A stretch of 64,000 nt of DNA from Candidatus Frackibacter sp. WG13 (GCF_900114655.1 NZ_FOTT01000003.1:1-64000); one strand, 5' to 3'. Positions 53,166 through 62,916 are shown, numbered from the stretch's first letter. Numbers and translations are program-made. Notes: a model not told the origin generated them from the sequence alone.

Positions 53166-54347
53166 ATGTATTTATCTGAGCGCGCCAAAGGAATAGATGA
53201 ATCACCAACTTTAGCAATTAGTTCTAAGGCAAAAGAAATGAAGAATGAAGGGATTGATATTATTGGTTTAGGAGCTGGAGAACCTGACTTTGACACTCCA
53301 GAACATATTAAAGCAGAAGCAATCAAAGCAATCGAAGAAGGCTTTACTAACTACACTCCTGTAGCTGGAATTAAAGAATTAAAGGAAGCTATCATCAAAA
53401 AATTAAAGTTAGAAAATGATGTAGAGTATAAGCTAGATGAAATTATAGTTTCTTCTGGTGCTAAACATTCACTTTATAACACTTTACAGGTTATCTGTGA
53501 TGATGGTGACGAAGTTATTGTACCGGCTCCTTATTGGGTGAGTTACCCACAACAGATTAAATTAGCCGGTGGAGAACCAATAATTTTAGAAACTGATGAA
53601 ACTAATGGATTTAAATTAGAATCAGAAGCTTTAGAAGGACAGATTACAGATAAAACATGTGCTCTTATTTTAAATACGCCGTCTAATCCAACTGGGGCGG
53701 TATATACTGAAGAAGAGCTGAAAGAGATTGCTAGAATAGCAGTTGAGAATAATATTTACATTATAGCTGATGAGATCTATGAAAAGATTCATTATGGTCA
53801 GAAGCCAGTAAGTATAGCCAGTTTTGGGCAAGAAGTTAACAATTTAACCATTTTAGTTAATGGTGTTTCTAAAGCTTATTCGATGACTGGTTGGAGGATT
53901 GGATATGTAGCTGCTAAAGAAGAGATAGTAGATGCTATGTCTAAATTGCAGAGTCATAGCACCTCTAATCCTAATTCCGTTGCCCAAAAAGCAAGCGTAG
54001 CTGCCTTAGAAGGCAGCCAAGAACCAGTAGCGGAAATGTTAGAAGCTTTTAAAGAACGAAGAGACTACATTGTCGAAAGAATAAATAGGATTAACGGATT
54101 ATCGGCTAGAACGCCACAAGGCGCTTTTTATCTTTTTGTAAATGTTAAGGAGCTAATTGGAAGTAAGATTAAAGGGGTTAAAATTATAGATGACCAAAAA
54201 TTAGTCGAATTCTTATTAACTGAAGCTAAGGTGGCAGTAGTTCCTGGGAGTGCATTTGGGGCTCCGGGTTATTTGAGGTTATCTTATGCTACTTCATTAG
54301 AGGATTTAACTGAAGCTTTAGATAGAATTGCTGATTGTTTAGATTGA
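53166..54347 (+). CDS. aspC: Aspartate aminotransferase-type class I/II aminotransferase
   Basis: A 393-residue PLP aminotransferase of subgroup I-beta (AspAT/prephenate aminotransferase-like). Motifs are LGAGEPDFDTPEHIK near residue 37, YTPVAGIKELKEAI, NTPSNPTGAV, ADEIYEKIHY, the PLP-Lys segment GVSKAYSMTGWRIGY and PGYLRLSYATS with the carboxylate-binding Arg. It interconverts aspartate and oxaloacetate, possibly also prephenate and arogenate. It converges with ytrI. Confidence 0.9.
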   Translation: MYLSERAKGIDESPTLAISSKAKEMKNEGIDIIGLGAGEPDFDTPEHIKAEAIKAIEEGFTNYTPVAGIKELKEAIIKKLKLENDVEYKLDEIIVSSGAKHSLYNTLQVICDDGDEVIVPAPYWVSYPQQIKLAGGEPIILETDETNGFKLESEALEGQITDKTCALILNTPSNPTGAVYTEEELKEIARIAVENNIYIIADEIYEKIHYGQKPVSIASFGQEVNNLTILVNGVSKAYSMTGWRIGYVAAKEEIVDAMSKLQSHSTSNPNSVAQKASVAALEGSQEPVAEMLEAFKERRDYIVERINRINGLSARTPQGAFYLFVNVKELIGSKIKGVKIIDDQKLVEFLLTEAKVAVVPGSAFGAPGYLRLSYATSLEDLTEALDRIADCLD

Positions 54348-54349
54348 AT

Positions 54350-54829
54350 TTAATTTTGACTTATATTAGTTGCTTTAACTTTAACGATAGTTTCTTCCTG
54401 TAGGAGTAACCAGATTAAATCTATTTGGTAGTTTGTGTCATCAATAATTATTACTCGGTCGTCAACTGTATTACTGATTAAAGTACCGTCTATCTTATTC
54501 ATTTGGCGACCGATAATGCTATTTAAAATTTCATATAGTTTTGATTCTAGTTCTTGTTTGATATGTTTATTCTCTTCAGTTTCAACCACAATCTTTATTT
54601 TTTGTACTACCTTCCACTTTCGACTTGATAGGCTTTCTTCTAACTTCTTCAATTCTTCATTTTGGTTCTTGATTTTACTGTTTAATTCCCTATTTTTATA
54701 TATTAAGTTATCTATTTCGTTGGCTACAATTAAATTTAATATTAAAGCACCCATAATGAATCCCAATATAAATGAAGCAATTAATTGCATTAATTCAGCT
54801 TTAGTTAAACTTAAAAATCTAAACTTCAT
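54350..54829 (-). CDS. ytrI: YtrI-like sporulation membrane protein
   Basis: A 159-residue protein with one N-terminal transmembrane segment (about residues 13-35), then a coiled coil (residues 40-70, KNRELNSKIKNQNEELKKLEES), then a small C-terminal domain. The sequence alone is not diagnostic. The order ytrI-ytrH next to dnaE is the arrangement in Bacillus and other spore formers, which supports the call. It follows ytrH by 3 bp. Confidence 0.65.
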   Translation of the reverse strand: MKFRFLSLTKAELMQLIASFILGFIMGALILNLIVANEIDNLIYKNRELNSKIKNQNEELKKLEESLSSRKWKVVQKIKIVVETEENKHIKQELESKLYEILNSIIGRQMNKIDGTLISNTVDDRVIIIDDTNYQIDLIWLLLQEETIVKVKATNISQN

Positions 54830-54832
54830 ATC

Positions 54833-55144
54833 TTATTTGCCCCCAGTTAAGACAGTAATAATCCAGATTCCTAATTGAGCACCTAAAAAAGCAACAATTA
54901 GAATTATTAGTTGTTTAACTACTAAGGATAATTTTCCTTCCATAAAACCGCCTTCTAAGACTCTTAAGTTAGAAAAAGTACCACCAATAGCAGTAGCTAC
55001 TGCCCATAATTTGATATCTTCTGCTAATTCAAACATAATTTTAATAGGAGACTGTTTGGTTAAAGTTCCCCCAATACTTCCGATTAATGCTCCTCCCAAT
55101 AGAACACCGAGGGAAGTAAAGAAAACAACAACTATCTTTTGCAT
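54833..55144 (-). CDS. ytrH: YtrH family sporulation protein
   Basis: A 103-residue membrane protein with three hydrophobic segments. It has the YtrH pattern: LGVLLGGALIGSIGG near the N-terminus, AEDIKLWAVATAIGGTF in the middle, and VVKQLIILIVAFLGAQLG. YtrH is needed for efficient sporulation in Bacillus. It is divergent from dnaE and upstream of ytrI, implying that the organism belongs to an endospore-forming lineage. Confidence 0.85.
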   Translation of the reverse strand: MQKIVVVFFTSLGVLLGGALIGSIGGTLTKQSPIKIMFELAEDIKLWAVATAIGGTFSNLRVLEGGFMEGKLSLVVKQLIILIVAFLGAQLGIWIITVLTGGK

Positions 55145-55400
55145 AATATCACCTGCTTAAATTGTTAATAATATATATTTATATAAAAATATATTTAGAA
55201 CTTGGTTATCTTGTATAAATAAGGACAATTAATTTTAAGCAGGATTTTTAGGTGGTTAGCTTGAATAACTATATATATTGGGGTTAATAGAGTTATATCA
55301 AAAAGAGAAGAAGTTAATGCCAAAATTTGATATATATTGATGTTATATAGGCTTAAATTGGGAATAATAGTCTTTAATTATGGATAGAGGAGGGCTGGCA

Positions 55401-58400
55401 GTGACTGATTTTGTTCATCTACATGTTCATACAGAGTATAGTCTTTTAGATGGAGCAGCTAGAATTGAAGAATTAGTTAGTCAAGCTGCTGCTTATGATA
55501 TGCCAGCTTTAGCTATTACAGATCATGGTAATATGTATGGAGCAATAGAATTTTATAAAGAGGCTAAGAAACAAGGTGTTAAACCGATTCTTGGTTCGGA
55601 GGTTTATGTAGCTCCTCGAAGTAGATTTAGCCGTGAAGGGAAGAAGGATGAAAAGGCCCATCACTTAGTATTATTAGCTAAGAATAATCAAGGATATCAG
55701 AATTTATTAAAGTTAGTTTCCTTAGGCTTTTTAGAAGGGTTTTATTATAAACCCCGGGTTGATCGTGAGTTATTAACAGAATATAGTGATGGTCTAATCT
55801 GTTTAAGCGGCTGTTTAGCTGGCAAAGTGGCTAAAGGGGTCTTAAATGAACAGATTGAAGAGGTTAAAGCGACGATTGAGAGTTATCAAGATATTTTTGG
55901 TAAGGATAACTTCTATTTAGAACTACAGGATCAAGGTCTACGTGAAGAGAAGATGGTTAATCATGAATTGTTAAAGCTAAGTAAGGAATTAGATATACCA
56001 GTAGTAGCAACTAATGATGTTCATTATTTAAAAGAAGAAGATGCTCAAGCGCATGATGTACTGTTATGTATTCAGACTGGAAAGAATTTGTCTGATGAAG
56101 ATAGAATGAAGTTTCCTAATGATCAGTTTTACTTAAAGAGTGGAGATGAAATGGAGACTGTTTTTGCAGATGCTCCACAGGCCATTAAGAGTACTTTAGA
56201 GATTGCTAAACGATGTAATGTAGATTTAGATTTTGACCAGATCTATTTACCTCATTATGAAGTTCCTGCTGAACATGATTTATCTTCCTATCTGCGAAAT
56301 TTATGTTTGACGGGAGCAGAAGAGAGATATGGCGAAATTACTGAAGAGGTTAGAGAAAGGTTAGATTACGAGTTAGAAATTATCGAAGAGATGGGTTATC
56401 CAGCATATTTTTTGATTGTTTGGGATTTTATTAAGTATGCTCGTGAGGAAGGGATTATGGTGGGGCCAGGGCGAGGAAGTGCTGCCGGAAGCTTGGTCTC
56501 CTACGTATTAGGAATTACTGATTTAGATCCACTAGAGTATGGGTTGATCTTTGAAAGATTTCTTAATCCTCAGCGGGTTAGTATGCCAGATATAGATATA
56601 GATTTCTGTTATCAACGACGAGATGAAGTTATTAATTATGTAACAGAAAAGTATGGTCAGGAGAAAGTGGCACAGATTATCACTTTTGGGACTATGGCAG
56701 CAAGAGCAGTAATTAGAGATGTAGGTAGAGTTTTAGATTTGCCGTATGGAGATGTAGATAAGATAGCTAAACTGATTCCATTTGGAGCTAATTTAGATGA
56801 GGCTTTAGAAGCTTCGCCAGAATTAAAGTCGATCTATGAAGAAGAGCGAAGAATTAAGCGATTAATCGATTATGCTCGTCGACTAGAAGGATTACCTCGT
56901 CATGCTTCAACCCATGCTGCTGGAATAGTAATCTCGAAAGAAGAATTGACTGATTATACTCCTTTACAGCAGAATAAAGGTGAAGTTACTACTCAATACC
57001 CAATGAATGATTTAGAAGAGATCGGTTTGTTAAAGATGGATTTCTTGGGGTTAAGGACATTAACTGTTATTAACAATACCTTAGAAATAGTTCAAAGAAC
57101 TCAAGGTATAGAGCTAGATTTAAGTGATATTTCTTTAGAAGAGCAAAAGACTTATGAATTGCTCCAAACTGGTAATACTGAAGGGCTCTTTCAAATTGAG
57201 TCTAATCTATTTCAGAGGTTAATTACTGATTTGCAACCGACAAAGTTTGAAGATTTAATTGCCTTATTGGCCTTAGGACGACCAGGACCATTAGGGAGTG
57301 GGATGGTAGATGACTTCATTCAACGCCGCCATGGTGAAGCTGAAATAGAGTATCTGCATCCAGACTTAGAACCGATTTTAAAAGAGACTTACGGTGTTAT
57401 TGTCTATCAAGAACAAGTAATGAAGATTGCTAATGAAATAGCAGGCTATAGCCTTGGCGAAGCAGATATTTTAAGAAGAGGTATGGGTAAGAAGAAACCA
57501 GAATTGCTTAAGAAACATCGACAAAAATTTATTAGTGGAGCTTTAGATAATGGCTATTCAGAAAAGCTAGCAAATGATCTATTTGATTTAATGGAGTATT
57601 TTGGGGGATATGGTTTTAATAAATCTCATAGTGCTGCTTACGCTTTAGTTTCCTATCAAACAGCTTATCTTAAGAATTATTATCCTGTTGAATTTATGGC
57701 AGCATTGTTGAGCAGTGTTATGGGAAATAGTGATAAAGTGGCTCGCTACATTGAAGAGTGTAGGCGGATGGGAATTGATATTCTGCCTCCAGATGTAAAC
57801 GAAAGTGAAGTCAGGTTTACAGTAGTCAAAGGTAAGATTAGATTTGGTTTGGAAGCTGTTAAGAATGTAGGTCAGAAGGCGATTGAAGAGATAATTGATA
57901 CTAGGGAAGAAGGCGATTTTGAATCAATCTTTGATTTTTGTGAGAAGGTCTCCTTAGGCAAGGTTAATCAAAGGGTGATTGAAAGTCTAATTAAAGCTGG
58001 AGCTTTTGATTCATTAGGTGCGTATCGTTCTCAATTATTAAAGGCTTTAGATAAACTCTATGAACAATATCGTCAAATTCAAAAAGAAAAAGAGAATGGA
58101 CAACAATCTTTTATGGATTTTTTAGATGATGATCAATTTGTTAATGACACTTTAGAACTACCAGATATTAAAGAATATAGTTCAGAAGAGTTATTAGCCA
58201 TGGAACGGGAATACTTAGGGCTATATATATCTGGACATCCAATTGATAAATTTCAGTCTTTATTAGATAAATATGAGCCACTCTCGACTTTGCAGATTAA
58301 AGATTTAAATGATGGAGAAGAAGTGGTAATAGCCGGAATTATTAGTGACTTAAATCAGATTGTTACTAAGCATGGTAAGAAGATGGCATTCGTCCAATTA

Positions 58401-58787
58401 GAGGATAGGGTTGGTCAAATTGAAGTAGTTATCTTTCCTAAATTATACAATAACTCAGGAGAATTATTAGTTCATAATGACTTTCTCTTGGTAAAGGGAA
58501 AATTAGACCGAAATGAACAAGTAATAAAAGTAATTGGAGAAAAGATAGAAGGGCCACCACAAAAAAGATTATATTTGAAGATAAGCGAGATAGAGATAGA
58601 AGAATTAAAAAAAATGGCACAAATACTGAAAAATTGCCCGGGGAATATGTCAGTATATATCGTTGCTGATCTTGAAGAAGAGAAAGTACTGCTATCAACA
58701 GCTGATAAGTTTTCTGTTCAATTCAGTGAAGAACTAGAAGAGAAATTAAAGGCAATTAATGGAATCGATGATTACATTTTGGATTAA
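55401..58787 (+). CDS. dnaE: DNA polymerase III alpha subunit (DnaE)
   Basis: The replicative polymerase alpha subunit, 1128 residues. The N-terminal PHP domain starts FVHLHVHTEYSLLDG. The catalytic palm contains VGPGRGSAAGSLVSYVLGITD and MPDIDIDFCYQRRDEV with the active Asp residues. A helix-hairpin-helix region and the OB domain (VVIAGIISDLNQIVTKHGKKMAFVQLED) follow. A GTG start at 55401 follows GAGGAGGG; the ATG at 55380 lies upstream of that site and is less likely. Confidence 0.95.
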   Translation: MTDFVHLHVHTEYSLLDGAARIEELVSQAAAYDMPALAITDHGNMYGAIEFYKEAKKQGVKPILGSEVYVAPRSRFSREGKKDEKAHHLVLLAKNNQGYQNLLKLVSLGFLEGFYYKPRVDRELLTEYSDGLICLSGCLAGKVAKGVLNEQIEEVKATIESYQDIFGKDNFYLELQDQGLREEKMVNHELLKLSKELDIPVVATNDVHYLKEEDAQAHDVLLCIQTGKNLSDEDRMKFPNDQFYLKSGDEMETVFADAPQAIKSTLEIAKRCNVDLDFDQIYLPHYEVPAEHDLSSYLRNLCLTGAEERYGEITEEVRERLDYELEIIEEMGYPAYFLIVWDFIKYAREEGIMVGPGRGSAAGSLVSYVLGITDLDPLEYGLIFERFLNPQRVSMPDIDIDFCYQRRDEVINYVTEKYGQEKVAQIITFGTMAARAVIRDVGRVLDLPYGDVDKIAKLIPFGANLDEALEASPELKSIYEEERRIKRLIDYARRLEGLPRHASTHAAGIVISKEELTDYTPLQQNKGEVTTQYPMNDLEEIGLLKMDFLGLRTLTVINNTLEIVQRTQGIELDLSDISLEEQKTYELLQTGNTEGLFQIESNLFQRLITDLQPTKFEDLIALLALGRPGPLGSGMVDDFIQRRHGEAEIEYLHPDLEPILKETYGVIVYQEQVMKIANEIAGYSLGEADILRRGMGKKKPELLKKHRQKFISGALDNGYSEKLANDLFDLMEYFGGYGFNKSHSAAYALVSYQTAYLKNYYPVEFMAALLSSVMGNSDKVARYIEECRRMGIDILPPDVNESEVRFTVVKGKIRFGLEAVKNVGQKAIEEIIDTREEGDFESIFDFCEKVSLGKVNQRVIESLIKAGAFDSLGAYRSQLLKALDKLYEQYRQIQKEKENGQQSFMDFLDDDQFVNDTLELPDIKEYSSEELLAMEREYLGLYISGHPIDKFQSLLDKYEPLSTLQIKDLNDGEEVVIAGIISDLNQIVTKHGKKMAFVQLEDRVGQIEVVIFPKLYNNSGELLVHNDFLLVKGKLDRNEQVIKVIGEKIEGPPQKRLYLKISEIEIEELKKMAQILKNCPGNMSVYIVADLEEEKVLLSTADKFSVQFSEELEEKLKAINGIDDYILD

Positions 58788-58838
58788 ATAAACATATATT
58801 ATATTAAATAATAAAAAGAGTAAAGGGAGGGGAATTTA

Positions 58839-59324
58839 ATGAAAGAGATAGTAATTAAGTCATTAAAAGATAGAGGTGTAAAGATAAAAGATATTGCTAA
58901 GATTGCTTATGATTTACAGGTGCCTTATAATCCAGATTTGACTTTAGACGAATGTATTATTAGTGTTGAAAAAGTATTTGAAAAGAGAGAGGTCCAGTAT
59001 ACAATTTTGACCGGTATCGCTTTAGATAAGTTAACAGAAGATGGGGTTGTTGAAGAACCTTTATCTAGTATTATTGAAACTGATGAACCTTTATACGGGA
59101 TTGATGAGAGTTTAGCGATGACTATTGCTAATATATATGGGACAATTGGGATTACTAGTTTTGGCTATTTAGACAAAAATAAAGTAGGAATTATGGAAGA
59201 ATTAGATAGTAGCAAAGATAATGTGAATACTTTTTTAGATGATATTGTAGCAGGGATTGCTTCTGCTGCTTCGGCTAGATTGGCTCACCATCATCGCAAT
59301 CAAGAACAAGCAGATATTTCATAA
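58839..59324 (+). CDS. Phosphatidylglycerophosphatase A-like protein
   Basis: A 161-residue soluble PgpA/YutG-type protein. It has the family pattern VIKSLKDRGVKIKDIAKIAYDLQVPYNP at the N-terminus and HAVLTGIALD-type YTILTGIALDKLTE in the middle. YutG-type proteins have been linked to phosphatidylglycerophosphate dephosphorylation in lipid synthesis, though the soluble subgroup's role is less certain. AAAGGGAGGGG precedes the ATG. Confidence 0.7.
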   Translation: MKEIVIKSLKDRGVKIKDIAKIAYDLQVPYNPDLTLDECIISVEKVFEKREVQYTILTGIALDKLTEDGVVEEPLSSIIETDEPLYGIDESLAMTIANIYGTIGITSFGYLDKNKVGIMEELDSSKDNVNTFLDDIVAGIASAASARLAHHHRNQEQADIS

Positions 59325-59365
59325 ATTATAATCTAAAATTTAATAGCCGGATTGGAGGGAAAGGT

Positions 59366-60346
59366 TTGGAGAAATATCAAACGGATTATTATAAGGTTGT
59401 AACTACAGTTGGCGGAACTTTAAGTTATAGATTAAGAGAAAGATTTTTAGAATTTGATTTACATTATTCCGTTAAGGTCATTAAAGGGCCAGAAGGTCGT
59501 AAAGTTGAATTTGCAGTTGTAGTTAAGAGAGATATGTTAAATAAGACATTAGAATTGATTAAAGAAGTATGTATTGATCCGATAATAACAATTCTACCTG
59601 TAGCAGAATTTAAAGATCAGAAAAGCGAAAGAGAGATTCGGAAAGTAACTTTGTTGGATGGAGCAAGTGTTAGTTCATTGGCAGAACTTTATGATGGAGT
59701 TTTTCTTGATAAAGGTAGTAGAGTAGTAGGAAATGCAATTTTGCATGAAGATGTAACGATAGGACAGAATACCTTCGTTGGTACAGGTGTCATTATTAGG
59801 ACCGGTACTACTATAGGTGATAACTGTCATATTGGAACCGGGGCTATTATTGGAGATAATGTTCAAATCGGAGATAATGTTAATATTGAAGAGAATGTCA
59901 CGATTAGAAGTGATGTAAAGATAGGTGATAATGTATCGATTGGTACAGCAGCTAACTTAGAGAGTAATATAACTATTAAGAATAAGATTAGGATTGGACC
60001 TTTGGCTAGAATTTTTAATGTAGGACGTAAGAGAGCAACTATAGAAGATGATGCTGATAGAAGAGTAATTTCTACAGTGATTGATAATGGAACTTTTATT
60101 GGTAGTGGAGCCATAGTAGGAGGTAAAGTAGGGAAGAACGTAATGGTTGGTTCTAATGCGATAGTACACACAGCTAGAATAGAGCATGGGGTAACTATTG
60201 GTTCAGGAGCAGTAGTTCCGTTTGGTAGGGAAGTAAAGTCTGGATTAACAGTTATTGGTTCTCCAGCACAGCCAATTAAAGATTATAAAAAAGAAAAGAA
60301 ACTACTTAAATTATTAGAAAAAAAGTATAAAGATGAGCTTGAATGA
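59366..60346 (+). CDS. Left-handed beta-helix (hexapeptide-repeat) protein of unknown substrate
   Basis: A 326-residue protein starting with TTG. Residues 1-95 form an alpha/beta domain that I do not recognise. Residues 110-300 are imperfect hexapeptide repeats of the [LIV]-G-x4 type (VTIGQNTFVGTG, TTIGDNCHIGTGAIIG), typical of acyl- or acetyltransferases such as LpxA/GlmU domains. The repeats are interrupted near residue 220 by FNVGRKRATIEDDADRRV, a possible active-site loop. The last 25 residues are a Lys-rich helix. It may acylate a sugar or amino-sugar; no neighbour supports a pathway. Confidence 0.65.
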   Translation: MEKYQTDYYKVVTTVGGTLSYRLRERFLEFDLHYSVKVIKGPEGRKVEFAVVVKRDMLNKTLELIKEVCIDPIITILPVAEFKDQKSEREIRKVTLLDGASVSSLAELYDGVFLDKGSRVVGNAILHEDVTIGQNTFVGTGVIIRTGTTIGDNCHIGTGAIIGDNVQIGDNVNIEENVTIRSDVKIGDNVSIGTAANLESNITIKNKIRIGPLARIFNVGRKRATIEDDADRRVISTVIDNGTFIGSGAIVGGKVGKNVMVGSNAIVHTARIEHGVTIGSGAVVPFGREVKSGLTVIGSPAQPIKDYKKEKKLLKLLEKKYKDELE

Positions 60347-60352
60347 TTTGTG

Positions 60353-60380
60353 CCTCCATATATTATTGTGGAGTCTTTTT
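60353..60380 (+). terminator. Probable terminator
   Basis: CTCCATA/TGTGGAG hairpin (60354-60360 with 60367-60373) is followed by TCTTTTTC. Confidence 0.55.
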
Positions 60381-60489
60381 CACTGTATTAATTAAAAAAT
60401 AGCTTAGAAGCTAATAATATATTAGATTTGATTTATAATAAGTAATGTAGATTTATTTTACAAAATTACATTACATAGGGGTGGAATTC

Positions 60490-61566
60490 ATGAAAAAGTT
60501 TTTATTAATCGTATTAACCTTAATCATGGTATTATCTTTAGCAGCATGTGCTGGAAATCAAAATGCTAATGATAATAATGCAGCTGAAGATAATACAAAT
60601 AATAATGCTGCTGAGCAACAAAAGCAACAAGTTCAAGAAGATGAAGAACTAGGTGACTTAACAAAAGTCAGATTAATCTCTGAAGACTGGAAAGAATCTG
60701 GTCATCAGTATGCTATCGTCGATGTAGCCGAAAGAGGAAAGCCATGTTCTAATTGTCATGATGGAAATGGATTTAATGCCCAAAATAAAGAAGAGTTTAA
60801 GGCAGAGCATGTTACAGGGATTGATTGTCAAGCATGTCATAGCGATGTAGGTGCAGAATTAATTAAAAATGGTGAAGTTGAGTTGCCATTTTTAGATGAG
60901 CCATATGAAGCTGGAAGAGGTGCTGTTTGTATGGCGTGTCATAATGGTAGAAGGAATCCATCAGAGCTATTTGAGGATTCAAAAGCCAACCAATTAGAGA
61001 AGTTTACTTATCCTCACTATAGTATGGCAGCTGCATTGCTTACTGGGAAAGGTGGTATGGAAATACCTAGAGAGGAATATAGCACTTCATCTGGACATCC
61101 CGGTCTAGACAATACATGTGCAAGCTGTCATATGATAGAAGCTGAAGAAGGATATGAACAACATACTTTTGTAATGGAAGAGGAAGCTATTGAGCAGGTA
61201 TGTAGCAAGTGCCATTCTGATATTGACACATTTAACTTAAATGGATATCAAGATGAGACGAAAGAAAGATTAGAAAAATTAAAGAAAGCAGTTTTAGAAG
61301 CCACTGGTGCTGCTGAAATTGATTCATATCACGGAGGGTTTTTATTTAAAGATGAAAATGGGGAAGAAATTAAGGATATCCCACATGAAGCATATGTTGC
61401 TGCCTATAACTGGAAGCTAGTAAAAGGAGATGGCAGCTATGGTGTTCATAATCCTAAGTACGCTAAAGATTTATTAGAAAAATCATATGAATTTTTAACT
61501 AATGGAACTACACAAGGTGAGGATACAAAAAATAATGGAGATGATAACCAAGAGAATAATGAATAG
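60490..61566 (+). CDS. Pentaheme c-type cytochrome lipoprotein
   Basis: A 358-residue exported protein. The ATG at 60490 gives a signal peptide ending in lipobox LAAC (Cys20); a GTG at 60481 is less likely. An Asn/Ala/Gln-rich linker precedes five heme motifs: CSNCH, CQACH, CMACH, CASCH and CSKCH. The C-terminal region after residue 250 has HGGFLFKDENG and ends in an acidic Asn-rich tail. It is inferred to be a lipid-anchored multiheme electron carrier, related in layout to the triheme protein at 33771. No reductase partner is visible. Confidence 0.82.
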   Translation: MKKFLLIVLTLIMVLSLAACAGNQNANDNNAAEDNTNNNAAEQQKQQVQEDEELGDLTKVRLISEDWKESGHQYAIVDVAERGKPCSNCHDGNGFNAQNKEEFKAEHVTGIDCQACHSDVGAELIKNGEVELPFLDEPYEAGRGAVCMACHNGRRNPSELFEDSKANQLEKFTYPHYSMAAALLTGKGGMEIPREEYSTSSGHPGLDNTCASCHMIEAEEGYEQHTFVMEEEAIEQVCSKCHSDIDTFNLNGYQDETKERLEKLKKAVLEATGAAEIDSYHGGFLFKDENGEEIKDIPHEAYVAAYNWKLVKGDGSYGVHNPKYAKDLLEKSYEFLTNGTTQGEDTKNNGDDNQENNE

Positions 61567-61579
61567 AGTTAATTACTTT

Positions 61580-61608
61580 AAAGAGGAAGCTTTTAGCTTC
61601 CTCTTTTA
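61580..61608 (+). terminator. Terminator of the pentaheme gene
   Basis: An 11-bp perfect stem (61580-61590 with 61596-61606) with a 5-nt loop and T tail. Confidence 0.75.
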
Positions 61609-61716
61609 GATTCTTTTAATACTAAAAAAGGTAAGGAAAAAAATATATAGAATACTATCTATATAGATAATATTAAGCGAATAGAATAAGAGTATAATTA
61701 AGTGGAGGTTAAGAAT

Positions 61717-62196
61717 TTGGAAGAATTATTTATTACTTTAAAAGAGTTAGTGTCTAAAGAGTTTGCTGTTTTTATTGCTGCCATGCTACCAGTAACCGAG
61801 CTGAGAGCTTCTATTCCGTTGGCAATCTCATGGGGGTTGAGTCCAACTAAAGCATTTGTTCTGAGTGTTATTGGGAATGCAGTTCCGGTTATACCTTTAT
61901 TATTTTTATTAGACCCAGTAACTAAATATTTAAGGAGGATAGAATTATTCGATAGATTTTTTTCTTGGTTATACGCTAGAACTAGGCGTAAAAGTGACAA
62001 AGTAGATAAATATGGAGCTATTGGTTTAATTTTATTTACAGCTATTCCCTTACCGACAACTGGAGCTTGGACAGCATCTGTAGCAGCTACTATCTTTAAA
62101 ATTAGATTTAGGTCTGCTTTTCCAGCAATTATTACAGGTGTTCTAATTGCTGGTGTAGTAATTACTCTTTTAAGCACAGGGGTTAGCCATTTCTAA
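61717..62196 (+). CDS. COG2426 small membrane (multidrug-export-like) protein
   Basis: A 159-residue membrane protein with about four hydrophobic segments. Its pattern AAMLPVTELRASIPLAISWGLSP, IGNAVPVIPLLFLL and FTAIPLPTTGAWTAS matches the COG2426 family annotated as putative small multidrug export proteins. The TTG at 61717 sits seven bases after GGAGGT; a GTG at 61702 would overlap that site. The true substrate is unknown. Confidence 0.75.
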   Translation: MEELFITLKELVSKEFAVFIAAMLPVTELRASIPLAISWGLSPTKAFVLSVIGNAVPVIPLLFLLDPVTKYLRRIELFDRFFSWLYARTRRKSDKVDKYGAIGLILFTAIPLPTTGAWTASVAATIFKIRFRSAFPAIITGVLIAGVVITLLSTGVSHF

Positions 62197-62290
62197 AGTT
62201 TTGCTTGACAATAAAAAGAAAGTATATTATCATGAGTGTAACAGGTTTTAGTACTTATATATAGACATTGACCCAGAAAGGGGATTGATA

Positions 62291-62515
62291 ATGGAAACGC
62301 GCATAGATGAAGACTACGTAGTAATTAAAGCTTTAGAAGACGGGGTTACAATTATCGGTTTAACTCGTGGTAAGAATACTAAATTTCATCATACTGAAAA
62401 GTTAGATGAGGGAGAAGTAATGTTAGCTCAATTTACAGAGCATACTTCGGCAATTAAGATTAGAGGTAAAGCAAAGATTATTACTGAACATGGCGAAGTG
62501 GAGTCTGACGGTTAA
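62291..62515 (+). CDS. mtrB: Trp RNA-binding attenuation protein (TRAP)
   Basis: TRAP forms an 11-subunit ring that, when loaded with tryptophan, wraps RNA carrying GAG/UAG triplets and so represses trp genes. The 74-residue sequence is unmistakable: [50 protein letters not shown] and ITEHGE. Residues known in Bacillus TRAP for Trp contact (Thr and Gly in [12 protein letters not shown]) and RNA contact (the Lys and Arg of KIRGKAK) are kept. The ATG at 62291 has AAGGGG eight bases upstream; an in-frame TTG at 62285 is less likely. The gene lies about 80 bp upstream of a TRAP-binding leader with no terminator between them. Confidence 0.95.
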   Translation: METRIDEDYVVIKALEDGVTIIGLTRGKNTKFHHTEKLDEGEVMLAQFTEHTSAIKIRGKAKIITEHGEVESDG

Positions 62516-62593
62516 TTTGATAAATTGATTAGTTGCTAGTTTAGTCAAAAGATGAGAGTTGGGAAGAGTTGAGTATAGACAATTAAATATTAA

Positions 62594-62657
62594 GAGATGA
62601 GTTGAGTTTAGTTGAGTTTAGTTGAGTTTAGTTGAGTTGAGATTAGATTAGGAAGAG
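62594..62657 (+). promoter_or_regulatory. TRAP-binding site: 12 GAG/UAG triplets in 5-nt register plus one
   Basis: GAG or TAG begins at 62594, 62599, 62604, 62609, 62614, 62619, 62624, 62629, 62634, 62639, 62644 and 62649, each separated by exactly two bases; a thirteenth follows at 62655 after three. The TRAP ring binds eleven such repeats. Weaker scattered triplets lie upstream (62566, 62571, 62576). Confidence 0.93.
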
Positions 62658-62798
62658 AATTCTTTAGTATGATTCTGTCATAGGTATATTATGTCTAATT
62701 TAGAATTTATAGACATGGTTAATTATCTATATTCAGAGGTGAATTAGTGCATCTATTCATATTAAAGATGATGATTAATCTATGAACCAACGAATATA
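62652..62798 (+). other. trp leader between the TRAP site and the terminator
   Basis: A stretch of about 145 nt with no gene. It contains a small hairpin ATGTCTA/TAGACAT (62691-62697 with 62710-62716). The terminator's 5' arm carries CTCAA, which can pair with the many GTTGAG copies in the TRAP site, a plausible antiterminator that bound TRAP would prevent (inference). Confidence 0.45.
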
Positions 62799-62826
62799 AG
62801 CCAGGCTCAATTGAGCCTGGCTTTTT
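62799..62826 (+). terminator. trp attenuator terminator
   Basis: AGCCAGGCTCAA pairs perfectly with TTGAGCCTGGCT (62799-62810 with 62811-62822), followed by TTTT. It lies between the TRAP site and the first trp-region ORF. Confidence 0.88.
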
Positions 62827-62916
62827 CTGGTATGGAGGTGGTAAATTAATTCGATTAGAAGTTAGCGGCAAGGAGTGCTAAGAAGCACAAAGATAATTGC
62901 TAACAGTTAATATAAG

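Noticed and set aside
54435-54878. A 147-codon plus-strand frame opposite ytrI
   Set aside because: It is antisense to a gene supported by conserved synteny. It is Ser/Phe-rich, as expected from complementing an acidic/Lys-rich gene, and has no ribosome site.
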